The position numbers and the translations under genes are program-made. From Ruminococcus flavefaciens AE3010 (lineage in GTDB: Bacteria > Bacillota > Clostridia > Oscillospirales > Ruminococcaceae): 64,000 nucleotides of DNA. The stretch is taken from NCBI RefSeq assembly GCF_000526795.1, contig NZ_JAGT01000001.1, positions 310,001-374,000 on the forward strand, in the 5' to 3' direction. Positions 9,784-18,195 of the stretch are shown here, piece after piece (position 1 is the first letter of the stretch; each line of letters starts with the position of its first letter). The notes beneath the pieces are model-generated. The model was not told where the DNA came from. It saw nothing but the letters and a program-made list of their open reading frames with translations, and searched no databases.

Positions 9784-9811
9784 AAGGGACGGCATCAGCC
9801 GTCCCTTGTTT
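9784..9811. terminator. Bidirectional terminator between converging genes
   Basis: AAGGGACGGC / GCCGTCCCTT with loop ATCA, flanked by an A-rich side and a T-rich side, so it can serve both the kinase gene and the converging anti-sigma gene. Confidence 0.85.
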
Positions 9812-9836
9812 TATATAGTCTTTCCATGTTCTGTTT

Positions 9837-11927
9837 TTATTCTTTTGGTAATTCTGAATCCTTTAATAACTCCTTTAGCAATTTTTCAAATTCTTTAAAG
9901 TCAATCTTGAAGTTCTCTGCACCGGCAGGCTGCCAGTCACCGTTTACGTATATGTATGAGCATACTCCTCCGAAACCTGCATTGCCTACATAGAAGCCGT
10001 CACGCATTATATATGTCTCTGTATCTGACATATATGTTTTATTGGTCTCATATATCCTGAATAAGCTATATCCGTATGTGGAGGTACTGAATTGGTGTTC
10101 ATACGGAAGTCCATCTTCATATTCAAGCAATGGTTCAAATTTTTCCGCCATGAATTTATCAAGCGCATCATTGTCATGAGTGATACATGAAGCCAGAAGA
10201 GTCTCATCTAATCCGCTGTCACGTTCATCGAGCCAGATAGCTGTGTGAGGTGTGGGTATTTCAACATCTTCGTGATACAGTTTGGGATCAAGTTTTTCCT
10301 GCTGAGCATTATCAGGGACCTGAGTAGGAGCAGTATTGCCGTTTGGATCCTGTCCATGTTCCTCATTGTTTGAAGGCTTATCCTGCTGCTTTTCTTCACT
10401 TGAAGACTTATCCGCATCTTTGCGGTTCTCTGTAGTCGGCTGGACTTCTTCGGTCTTCTTGTCCTCCGGCTTTTTATCCTCGGGAGCTTTTTCATCCTGC
10501 TTGTTGTTGATGAGAGCGTGGAGCTTTACATCAAAATCAAGAATGTCCATATAGTAATTGGTACAGCCTGCGGGACACCATTTCGATACGGGATCGAGTA
10601 CATAATCAACTCTGCCGACCTCACCGAAATTGCTTATGCTGAAGCCTGCATTTCTGAGCATTGTATCGCCGGATCTGTAAGAAATATCAATATTATAGCT
10701 GTTGACTGCATAATCATTCGGATAATTATAGTTATCATATGTGTTGAGCAGTGATGGAAGATCATAATAGATGAAGTTCTCAAGTCTTGCCCTGTTATTA
10801 TCATCTGACGATATTAATACCTTGCCGTCGCCGTCAGTAATAGTTATCTCGGTCTTCAGATCGGGATAATCGTATTCGGACATGATATACAGCAGGTTGT
10901 TGCCGAAATATATATTGTTATCACAGGTGTAGCTTATTCCGTCTTTGTCGATAAATAAAGCAATTCCTGTATTTTCATCAGAATAGGCATATTCTTTGTT
11001 GATATAAAGATGTCCGGAGCTTGGGCTTATTAATGTAAGATCAAACATTGAAAAATCCCTGTTAGCCTCCATTGTCTCCATTTTCCAGCTGCTGCCCTTC
11101 ATGCAGAGTCCGAGCAGCGTTTTCTGTATATCGCTGAGGTCTTTTATCTGCTCCATGTTTGCAAGGAAACCGAAATCCGATACATCTTCGTCGAAATCGA
11201 CGCCGTTGTCTTTAAATTCACTTTCCATTATTTCGGCTATGCCGTTTATGAGTGCAAGACTGTCACATTCGTAGAACTTCTTTTTCCAGTTAAGATCTTC
11301 AAGAACAGCATACTCGATTATGTTATCGTCGCATATCTGGAGGTAGTAATTATCATTGGCAAGTATCATTCTCTGAGTTAACGGTGAATACGCGCCGCCG
11401 TTATCATAATGGAGAAATCTGCTGTAGTTTGCAGCTGCTCTCCAGCTCTCCTGAGAATCAAAAAGCTCTTTTATCTTTTCACGCATGGAATCAGTGAAGT
11501 CGAGATTTGGAAATACCAGATCGTATTTACAAGCCAGCAGCTCCGAAAAGGGATTTCCAACGACTATCTCAGCAGCCATTGTGGTGGTTTCAGCTTCATC
11601 AAGATTGCTCTCACTGTCGGTTTCGGCAGGCTTGAGCGACTTGTTTTTGCGGAGAAGCATACCTGTTGCACCTATGCCTGTAACAAGAACAGCGCCGGCT
11701 GCAAGAGTACTTACTATACGAAGTATGCGGTGTGAGGGCTCAATGCGTTCCGAACTGCTTATAACTTCAATATATCCGTCATCATTACTTTTTGTTTTTT
11801 CATTTTTTGTACCGGGCTTTATGGCTGAAATGATCTTATCAAATTTTGAATGTTTCATTTTCTTCTCCTCCTCATACTGAGCTATGCGGCGGTGTACATT
11901 CTCGATCATCTCTTCATGTTTCAACAT
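9837..11927 (-). CDS. Membrane anti-sigma-like protein, pair A
   Basis: Single-pass membrane protein of 696 residues coded directly behind an ECF sigma factor. Cytoplasmic part about 1-80, transmembrane helix about 85-108 (IVSTLAAGAVLVTGIGATGM), then a large extracellular part: an unrecognised domain (about 125-485), a Lys/Asp/Pro/Gln-rich linker with KAPEDKKPEDKK, and a second small domain at the C-terminus. No zinc anti-sigma motif is visible. The start is set at the ATG preceded by GGAGGG, which lies inside the last codons of the sigma gene (14-base overlap). By position and topology it should hold the sigma factor at the membrane and release it on an outside signal. No carbohydrate-binding or dockerin module was recognised. 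Confidence 0.75.
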   Translation of the reverse strand: MLKHEEMIENVHRRIAQYEEEKKMKHSKFDKIISAIKPGTKNEKTKSNDDGYIEVISSSERIEPSHRILRIVSTLAAGAVLVTGIGATGMLLRKNKSLKPAETDSESNLDEAETTTMAAEIVVGNPFSELLACKYDLVFPNLDFTDSMREKIKELFDSQESWRAAANYSRFLHYDNGGAYSPLTQRMILANDNYYLQICDDNIIEYAVLEDLNWKKKFYECDSLALINGIAEIMESEFKDNGVDFDEDVSDFGFLANMEQIKDLSDIQKTLLGLCMKGSSWKMETMEANRDFSMFDLTLISPSSGHLYINKEYAYSDENTGIALFIDKDGISYTCDNNIYFGNNLLYIMSEYDYPDLKTEITITDGDGKVLISSDDNNRARLENFIYYDLPSLLNTYDNYNYPNDYAVNSYNIDISYRSGDTMLRNAGFSISNFGEVGRVDYVLDPVSKWCPAGCTNYYMDILDFDVKLHALINNKQDEKAPEDKKPEDKKTEEVQPTTENRKDADKSSSEEKQQDKPSNNEEHGQDPNGNTAPTQVPDNAQQEKLDPKLYHEDVEIPTPHTAIWLDERDSGLDETLLASCITHDNDALDKFMAEKFEPLLEYEDGLPYEHQFSTSTYGYSLFRIYETNKTYMSDTETYIMRDGFYVGNAGFGGVCSYIYVNGDWQPAGAENFKIDFKEFEKLLKELLKDSELPKE

Positions 11928-12474
11928 AATCAAAACCCTCCGTTTCAAGTTGTGATCTGAGTGATTTACGAGCACGGTATAAGATGGATTCAAGACTGCG
12001 CAGACTCTTTTTCATTATCTTTGCAGCTTCTTTATTGCTGAATCCCTCAAAATAAATGAGCCATAGCACCTGCTGATATTTAGGCGAAAGCTTTCGCATT
12101 GCCTTGTGTATCGCGATCTGCTGTTCTTTTTTGAGGTAAGCCTCTTCAACAGCAGTTTCATCGTCTGTCATCTCAGGTGTTTCTTCAATAGAAATACAGG
12201 TCTTTTTGGAATACTTGCGAAGATGATCTATGGCTAAATTCCTGCCTATAGCATAAAGCCATGTCTTGAAGGAGCTTTTCTCTTTATACTTTGGCTTTTT
12301 TGTGCCAAGCAGTACAAAGGTGTCCTCTGCAAGCTCTTCTGCCGTCTGAATGTTTCCGACAATGCTTGTCAGGTACAGTATCAGACCGTCGCTGTATTCT
12401 ATTATGATCTCATCTAATCCTTGTACATCACCATCATCAAGAAAACGGCGGTAGCTACTTGCACCGTTATCCAT
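11914..12474 (-). CDS. ECF-type RNA polymerase sigma factor, pair A
   Basis: Sigma-70 family regulator of 186 residues. Region 2 covers about 20-85 (TSIVGNIQTAEELAEDTFVLL ... FKTWLYAIGRNLAIDHLRK) and region 4 about 125-178 (LSPKYQQVLWLIYFEGFSNKEAAKIM ... RSLESILYRARKSLR). The start MDNGASSYRRF is chosen because AAGGAG lies just upstream and because the second sigma factor in the window begins the same way (MDNGLSSYSRF). It overlaps the anti-sigma gene, so the two are translationally coupled. The upstream motif shared with pair B suggests autoregulation. Confidence 0.92.
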   Translation of the reverse strand: MDNGASSYRRFLDDGDVQGLDEIIIEYSDGLILYLTSIVGNIQTAEELAEDTFVLLGTKKPKYKEKSSFKTWLYAIGRNLAIDHLRKYSKKTCISIEETPEMTDDETAVEEAYLKKEQQIAIHKAMRKLSPKYQQVLWLIYFEGFSNKEAAKIMKKSLRSLESILYRARKSLRSQLETEGFDYVET

Positions 12475-12517
12475 AGATCTGCTCCTTTCCGAAAGCTCTT
12501 TCACGGGCTTTCACTTA

Positions 12518-12559
12518 TTAGACGATATGAGAATAAAAAACTACGCGCTTTTTTCGGAA
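12518..12559 (-). promoter_or_regulatory. Putative autoregulated ECF promoter, pair A
   Basis: On the minus strand TTCCGAAAAAAGCGCG is followed after exactly 19 bases by CGTCTAA, about 44 bases before the sigma gene start. The paralogous pair B has the same arrangement (12 of 16 matches in the first block, 6 of 7 in the second). Confidence 0.6.
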
Positions 12560-12695
12560 CATTTTTTTAGAAGAATTTTTTGTATTTGTAACAGAGGTTA
12601 TAAGCTGATACGCGCATATTTATCATACGGTTTGACATTATCATATCATACTCGGCAGTAACTGTCAAGAACAGCCGAAGCTTCTGAATATTCAC

Positions 12696-12724
12696 TTGAA
12701 ATCCTTGGAAATAAATGTTATAAT
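12696..12724 (+). promoter_or_regulatory. Promoter of response regulator gene
   Basis: TTGAAA and TATAAT at 17-base spacing, followed 25 bases later by the ATG of the regulator gene. Confidence 0.75.
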
Positions 12725-12749
12725 GTTAAACGCAGAGTGAGGTGGATAT

Positions 12750-13409
12750 ATGTCCGAAATAATGATAATCGATGACGATCAGAATATAAACGGCATGCTT
12801 GCAAAGGTCCTGAGCGACGAGGGCTACACTGTTTCGAGAGCCTATTCGGGAAGCGAAGCGGTGATGCTTCTGTCACAGAGCAGACCCGATCTCATACTTC
12901 TCGATCTTATGCTCCCCGGGATAACGGGAGAAGATGTGCTGAAACAGATAAAGGATATACCTGTTATAGTAGTAAGTGCAAAGGCTGACGTGACAAACAA
13001 GGTGGAGCTTCTGCTCAGCGGAGCGTCAGACTATATAACCAAGCCCTTTGATATGCAGGAGCTTCTTGCAAGGATAACGGTACAGCTCCGACACAGGAGC
13101 GACACTGATGAGAGCTGTTTAAAAGCAGGCGATCTTACTCTTATGTGCGATACCCTGACCGTTACGGCAGGTTCAGCCGAGGTCAGGCTCACAAGGACGG
13201 AATGTGCCATATTAAAGCTGCTTATGCAGAACTCCCGCACTGCTGTGGGAAAGACCACTATACTTGAAAAGATAAGCTATGACACTCCTGATTGCACAGA
13301 GCGCTCATTGAAGCAGCACATCAGCAATATACGTCACAAATTGCAGGCAGTAAGCGGCAAGGATTACATCGAAGCAGTCTACGGCATAGGCTTCAGACTG
13401 AAAACTTGA
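12750..13409 (+). CDS. OmpR-family response regulator of the ABC/kinase module
   Basis: Regulator of 219 residues. Receiver with IDDDQN acidic cluster, phosphoacceptor in LLDLMLPGITGEDV and Lys in ITKPFDM. The winged-helix domain (about 125-217) ends with YGIGFRLKT. It is separated from its likely kinase by the ABC ATPase and permease genes, a gene order known from lantibiotic/bacitracin-type sensing modules. It has its own sigma-A promoter, and the next promoter carries four direct repeats that fit binding of this family of regulators. Confidence 0.93.
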   Translation: MSEIMIIDDDQNINGMLAKVLSDEGYTVSRAYSGSEAVMLLSQSRPDLILLDLMLPGITGEDVLKQIKDIPVIVVSAKADVTNKVELLLSGASDYITKPFDMQELLARITVQLRHRSDTDESCLKAGDLTLMCDTLTVTAGSAEVRLTRTECAILKLLMQNSRTAVGKTTILEKISYDTPDCTERSLKQHISNIRHKLQAVSGKDYIEAVYGIGFRLKT

Positions 13410-13460
13410 CAAAATCTTGACTATCTCTTGTCCGCTTTCTTGACCTTTTTGTGCTATACT
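13405..13460 (+). promoter_or_regulatory. Four CTTGAC direct repeats and -10 of the ABC operon
   Basis: Hexamers CTTGAC (13405), CTTGAC (13416), CTTGTC (13427) and CTTGAC (13439) lie at 11, 11 and 12 base pitch. The last ends 10 bases before TATACT (13455-13460), and no -35 of normal spacing exists. This matches the Pho-box style in which an OmpR/PhoB-family regulator replaces -35 recognition. Confidence 0.7.
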
Positions 13461-13490
13461 GTATTCAGAAACACAAAAGGAGGTCTTGCA

Positions 13491-14405
13491 ATGGAATATG
13501 TTCTTAAAACAAAAAATATATGCAAGCAATATAAGAGATCCAAAGCTCTTGACGGGCTGACAATGAATGTGCCCAAGGGCTCTATCTACGGATTCGTAGG
13601 AAGAAACGGAGCAGGTAAGACTACTCTTATCCGTATAGTATGCGGTATGCAGCTGCCAACGAGCGGAGAGTTCGAGCTTTACGGCGTAAAGGATTCCGAC
13701 GGCGGTATCTGTAATTCAAGACGCAGGATAGGCTCCGTCATAGAGACGCCGTCTATATATACCGATATGACGGCAGAGGACAATCTGAGACAGCAGTATC
13801 AGGTGCTTGGGCTTCCCGATTTCAGCGGTATCCCCGAGCTCCTGAAGCTGGTAGGTCTGGGAGATACGGGACGCAAAAAGGTGAGGAACTTCTCCCTCGG
13901 TATGCGTCAGCGTCTCGGTATAGCCGTGGCGCTCTGCGGAAGTCCCGATTTCCTTGTCCTTGACGAGCCTGTGAACGGACTTGACCCTGAGGGCATCGTA
14001 GAGGTACGTGAGCTCATACTTAAACTCAACCGCGAGAGGAAGATAACAGTACTTATCTCCTCACATATACTGGACGAGCTTTCAAAGCTTGCCACACATT
14101 ACGGATTTATCAATAACGGCAGGATCATCCGTGAGATGAGTGCAGAGGAGCTTGAAGCCTCCTGCCGAAAGTGCATGAGACTGACGGTCACTGATACAGC
14201 CGTGCTTTCGACAGTGCTTGACCGTATGGGTATCGACTTCAAGATCAACGACGAAAACTCCGCTGATATATACGCAAAGCCCAACATCACACAGCTTTCC
14301 CTTGCACTTGCCAATGAGGGCTGCGAGGTGCTTTCACTGGAGGAGCATGACGAGAGCCTTGAAAGCTTCTATATCTCCCTGATAGGAGGTGCTGATCATG
14401 CTTAA
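13491..14405 (+). CDS. ABC transporter ATPase (BcrA/lantibiotic-immunity type)
   Basis: ATPase of 304 residues. Walker A GRNGAGKTT, Q-loop region VIETPS, signature NFSLGMRQRLG, Walker B FLVLDEPVNGLDPEG and H-loop SSHI. About 80 extra residues at the C-terminus are typical of the BcrA/NatA group. Start set at the ATG with AAAGGAGG in front; the open frame runs further up into the promoter. Its stop overlaps the permease gene by eight bases. With the permease it likely forms an exporter or self-protection pump against a membrane-active compound; the substrate is not known. Confidence 0.93.
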   Translation: MEYVLKTKNICKQYKRSKALDGLTMNVPKGSIYGFVGRNGAGKTTLIRIVCGMQLPTSGEFELYGVKDSDGGICNSRRRIGSVIETPSIYTDMTAEDNLRQQYQVLGLPDFSGIPELLKLVGLGDTGRKKVRNFSLGMRQRLGIAVALCGSPDFLVLDEPVNGLDPEGIVEVRELILKLNRERKITVLISSHILDELSKLATHYGFINNGRIIREMSAEELEASCRKCMRLTVTDTAVLSTVLDRMGIDFKINDENSADIYAKPNITQLSLALANEGCEVLSLEEHDESLESFYISLIGGADHA

Positions 14406-15141
14406 ACTGATGCGTGCTTATTTCAGCCGACTGGGTAAATGGACTATTTTCCGTGTCCTTGCATTGTTGATGCTTGTCGGCGGTGTGGGAGCAGCTTTAT
14501 TTCTCAGGGAAAAGCCCATGGTATTCCAGCTGCCTTACATTGCGTCGTTCCTTGTTTTTCCGCATTACGTCGGCATAATCATTGCACTTTTCAATTATCC
14601 GCTGTTCACAGGCGGAACTATTCGTAATCAGATCTCTGTGGGACATAAGCGTAGCAGCGTCTATTTCGCAGACTGGGCAGCGTCCGTTGCTTTCTCGGTA
14701 TCACTGTATCTGCTGATGACATTAAGTCTGCTTGCAGTTGCAGGACTGTTTGGCAATACAGACGGTATTATTGCCAAGAATGTAGCAGAAGGCGTTGTGC
14801 TCACCACTTGCCATGTGGCATTATTTGCTACTATCTCACAGGTGTTCTGTGTCATATTAAAGGGCGTAAAGAGTTTCCTTGCCATTTATCTTGGAAATCA
14901 GTTCCTGATACTTGTAAGTATCGGTGTGGCTGCGCTCAAGAATTTCCCTGAGAAGCTGGGCTACTTCCTGCCGACCTTTGTATGCATGAATATCAAGAAT
15001 TACGGAGTTCCCGACAGTATCGTTACAAACGGTGTAGTTTCGGATTACAGCTTCCTGCCTGCTCTTGGAGCAATGGTGCTGGAAACTGCTCTGGTATTCA
15101 TCTGCGGAATGCTTTATTTCAGAAAAACCGATCTTAAATGA
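14398..15141 (+). CDS. ABC-2-type permease
   Basis: Integral membrane protein of 247 residues with about six hydrophobic helices (for example FRVLALLMLVGGVGAALFL, PHYVGIIIALFNYPLF, ALGAMVLETALVFICGMLYF). This is the size and pattern of the membrane subunits paired with BcrA-type ATPases. AGGAGG lies just upstream, inside the ATPase gene. It is followed within 14 bases by the kinase gene. Confidence 0.85.
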   Translation: MLKLMRAYFSRLGKWTIFRVLALLMLVGGVGAALFLREKPMVFQLPYIASFLVFPHYVGIIIALFNYPLFTGGTIRNQISVGHKRSSVYFADWAASVAFSVSLYLLMTLSLLAVAGLFGNTDGIIAKNVAEGVVLTTCHVALFATISQVFCVILKGVKSFLAIYLGNQFLILVSIGVAALKNFPEKLGYFLPTFVCMNIKNYGVPDSIVTNGVVSDYSFLPALGAMVLETALVFICGMLYFRKTDLK

Positions 15142-15154
15142 CGGAGGTATCTTT

Positions 15155-16021
15155 ATGTTATACGGTCTGCTGGCGATACTGCTCACAGCGGCAGTTGTCA
15201 AGATAATAATACTGAAAAAATCGGCAAGGGAGATAGCTGACGAATTTGCCGACAGACTGGATAATGATACCAACACGCTCATAGATATATCTTCCCATGA
15301 CAGGGATATGCTGCGGCTTGCAAACAGTATAAACGAGCAGCTGCGTGTTCTTCGGAAGGAGCATCTTCAATATCATCTGGGCAATACAGAGCTGAAAACA
15401 GCCATAACGAATATTTCCCATGATATCCGAACTCCTCTGACAGCTATATGCGGATACCTTTACCTGATAAAGAAGACAGACGACAAGGAGCTTATCCACA
15501 GCTATCTGGAGATAATCGGCGAGCGTACCGAGACAATGAAGCAGCTTACAGAGGAGCTATTCCGCTATTCCGTTATAGTGTCCGATGAGACCGAAGCCGA
15601 AATGCAGGAGGTCAGGGTGAATCAGGTGCTGGAGGACTGTATCATGGGCTATTGCGGCGCTCTGGACGAAAAGGGGATAGTGCCCGAGGTACATATTACC
15701 GAGAACACTATAGTCCGAATGGTGAATAAAGCAAGCCTTGAAAGAGTATTTTCAAATCTTCTCAACAACGCCCTGAAATACAGCGACGGCGATCTGGAGA
15801 TAACCCTGTCAGACACAGGTGAGATCACATTTTCAAACACGTCCCAAAGGCTTTCTGCGGTGGAGGTGGAGCAGCTCTTTGACAGATTCTATACTGTTGA
15901 GGCAGCAAGAAACTCTACGGGACTGGGTCTTTCGATCGCCAGAACTCTTGTGGAGCGCATGGGCGGAACAATCACAGCTTCATATGATAATAAAAGGCTT
16001 ACCATCAGGATAAAGCTTTGA
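15155..16021 (+). CDS. Short sensor histidine kinase
   Basis: Kinase of 288 residues with only one N-terminal transmembrane helix (LYGLLAILLTAAVVKIIIL) and no extracellular sensor domain. HisKA motif ISHDIRTPLTAICGYL; N box SNLLNNALKYS; G2 STGLGLSIA. Such kinases usually rely on an ABC transporter partner for signal detection, which fits the two genes immediately upstream. The start is the ATG behind CGGAGG; the frame is open further upstream within the permease gene. Partner regulator is most likely the one encoded at the head of this cluster. Confidence 0.92.
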   Translation: MLYGLLAILLTAAVVKIIILKKSAREIADEFADRLDNDTNTLIDISSHDRDMLRLANSINEQLRVLRKEHLQYHLGNTELKTAITNISHDIRTPLTAICGYLYLIKKTDDKELIHSYLEIIGERTETMKQLTEELFRYSVIVSDETEAEMQEVRVNQVLEDCIMGYCGALDEKGIVPEVHITENTIVRMVNKASLERVFSNLLNNALKYSDGDLEITLSDTGEITFSNTSQRLSAVEVEQLFDRFYTVEAARNSTGLGLSIARTLVERMGGTITASYDNKRLTIRIKL

Positions 16022-16046
16022 CATATATGCCATGATATATAAAATA

Positions 16047-16075
16047 TCAGCCCCGAGGCAATGCTTCGGGGCTGA
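16047..16075. terminator. Hairpin terminator between converging genes
   Basis: TCAGCCCCGA / TCGGGGCTGA. The T-rich side is clearer on the minus strand (TATTTTATA), so it mainly serves the dockerin-array gene, but it can also end the kinase transcript. Confidence 0.75.
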
Positions 16076-16122
16076 GCTGTTATATCATATCATGGCAGTT
16101 TTTATTTGTATGTGTGAGCTGT

Positions 16123-18195
16123 TTATGCTAAAGAGCTCTTGTTTCCCAGGAGATACTGCTGTATGCACAGAGCGTCACTTACAGTGAGTCCGGCTGTGGA
16201 CTTATCGACGTCTGCATTTAACTTTCCTTGTTCTGTGATCGGATTTTTGGCGGTGCCGCCTACATCGTACTTATTGGGATTTGCGAGAGCCTGCATTACG
16301 ATAACGGCGTCAGAAAGATCGAGGTCGCTGTCGCAGTTGGCATCGCCTTTTTTGCTGCTGTAAGGTGCGGCAGCTGTTACAGCTGTTGTAACTCTGCTGT
16401 CAAAGGGAACTGTTGTAGTTCCCATTGGCTCTGCTAACTGTGTATTTGTGTACTGACCGCGGGCGTTCCATGCCATAGTTTCGAGGTCTGAGGTGTCGAT
16501 ACCGCATTTCCTTGAAACATATTCAAGTATTATTTCGGTATCCATTGCGTCTCCGCTGACTCCGCTGCCGTCAAGGTCAAAGTTTTTGATGTAATTGTCC
16601 ATTATCTCGTCGGGAACGGTATTTATGTCTTCCGAGGTATGTGTCTGTGAATAGAGAGTATTTTCGGCGTATATATAGTCTTTTTCGTCGATGATGCCGT
16701 TCATATCCACATCGGGAGCAGGTATTATGCCTGCTTCAACATTGACGTAGTATCTGTCGTATATGAACTGACGGACTTCCTTTGAAGCATAGTTGAAGGC
16801 GTACACATAGTTATAGCATAGGCTGAACAGGTCGTCGGGATCGGTCAGGGGGTATTTTGTTCCGTCAAGGCAGTTTGTGCCGTCCCACGGATAGTTTGAT
16901 ACCTCGCCGTTTATCCATGCTTCTCTGAAGCTGTCGTATTCCTGTTCCTTCCTTGTCTTGACGCCAAGCTTCTCACAGATATAGATCTGAGCGATGCTGC
17001 AGTCGGCTGCATCACCGCTGATACCGTTTTCGTTGAGATCGAAGTTATTGAGGAAGTTATATATCATCTCATCGGAATACCTATCGCTTTTGGCGTACCT
17101 GTAATTATTGAATATATCCTCACATGCAGTATGGTCGAACATATTTATTCTTCCGTCAAGGTTGACATCAGGCTCGGGGAGAAGCCCCTGTTCGACCTTC
17201 TTCCTGTAGACAGCGTACTCTGCATCGATATTGGTCATATCCACATTTGTCCTGATATCGGAAGAAGAGAGCTTCATTTCCCATTCGGTGTTCTCAACCG
17301 CAGTTTCAAAGTCTCTGAGAATGTCCTTGTAGATCGGCGAATCATTTTTTCTGTTGTCGTATCTTGTGTCCCAGAGATATTCATAATAATTGCTGTCTGA
17401 ATATTCTGGTCTGAACTGCTCATTTTCAAAATAATACTTTATGAGATAGTCTGAAAAGACAGGTGAGATCACCTTGTCATCTTTCAGGGAGCTGAGCAGT
17501 TCAAGGCACTTGGCTTCCGACTCTGATGGGAATTTTACTGCGGACAGCTCATTATATATCCTTAGTTTATCATCATAGGAGAGATTCTCGGGATCCATTT
17601 CAGCGTAAAGCACAGCAGGTTCATCGAATATCTTACGGAAGAAGTAAATGTCCATTATATCTCCCATATCGAATATGCCGCTGCCGTCTACGTCCAGAAG
17701 GTCTGCACGGTCTTCAATGGCTTTTGCAGCTATATCGTACAGCCCGTAGAAGGTCTCTGTTTCTTCTGTAAAGCACTTTACAAAGTTATTGCTGACCTCA
17801 TTATCTGCTCCATAATATTTGGGGTCAATATAGTCTCTTGTTATCTCATTGTAGCAGGTGAAGTAGCTGATAAGAGCTCCCACATCGTGTTCGTCAAACT
17901 CGCCGTCATTGTTGATATCATAATTTATGCCGCTGTTGTTCAGAGCTTCATCGCCGTTTGCAAGGCAGTATAAATGGTAGATGTCATGTATGTCGAATTT
18001 GCCGTTCTCGTCAAAGTCAAAGGCACTTTCGTTTTCGTGCCATTTATCGTATGGATAGTCTTCAAGGCTGTATCTGGAATTGAAAAGCTCGTAAGGTATC
18101 TGTCTCATGCCCTCAGGCGCAGCATTGGCAATGGGATTTGAAACAGCCGATGAAGCTATCAACAATGCAGCAAAGCTGCCAGATAATTTATTCAT
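16123..18195 (-). CDS. Secreted poly-dockerin-loop protein from internal start
   Basis: Alternative product of 690 residues in the same frame as the long anti-sigma-like protein. The ATG follows AGGAGGG at 8-base spacing, the best ribosome-binding site in the region, and opens a standard signal peptide with a likely cleavage after SNPIANA. Upstream the frame reads straight through the ribosome-binding site as THRRVYYMNKL, with no stop codon. The product would be secreted and carry seven solitary calcium loops plus a C-terminal dockerin. Whether the cell makes this form, the fused form or both is not decidable here. Confidence 0.65.
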   Translation of the reverse strand: MNKLSGSFAALLIASSAVSNPIANAAPEGMRQIPYELFNSRYSLEDYPYDKWHENESAFDFDENGKFDIHDIYHLYCLANGDEALNNSGINYDINNDGEFDEHDVGALISYFTCYNEITRDYIDPKYYGADNEVSNNFVKCFTEETETFYGLYDIAAKAIEDRADLLDVDGSGIFDMGDIMDIYFFRKIFDEPAVLYAEMDPENLSYDDKLRIYNELSAVKFPSESEAKCLELLSSLKDDKVISPVFSDYLIKYYFENEQFRPEYSDSNYYEYLWDTRYDNRKNDSPIYKDILRDFETAVENTEWEMKLSSSDIRTNVDMTNIDAEYAVYRKKVEQGLLPEPDVNLDGRINMFDHTACEDIFNNYRYAKSDRYSDEMIYNFLNNFDLNENGISGDAADCSIAQIYICEKLGVKTRKEQEYDSFREAWINGEVSNYPWDGTNCLDGTKYPLTDPDDLFSLCYNYVYAFNYASKEVRQFIYDRYYVNVEAGIIPAPDVDMNGIIDEKDYIYAENTLYSQTHTSEDINTVPDEIMDNYIKNFDLDGSGVSGDAMDTEIILEYVSRKCGIDTSDLETMAWNARGQYTNTQLAEPMGTTTVPFDSRVTTAVTAAAPYSSKKGDANCDSDLDLSDAVIVMQALANPNKYDVGGTAKNPITEQGKLNADVDKSTAGLTVSDALCIQQYLLGNKSSLA

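Noticed and set aside
9837..11927. Dockerin or carbohydrate-binding module in the pair A anti-sigma protein
   Set aside because: No calcium loop of dockerin type and no recognisable CBM signature was found in its outer part.
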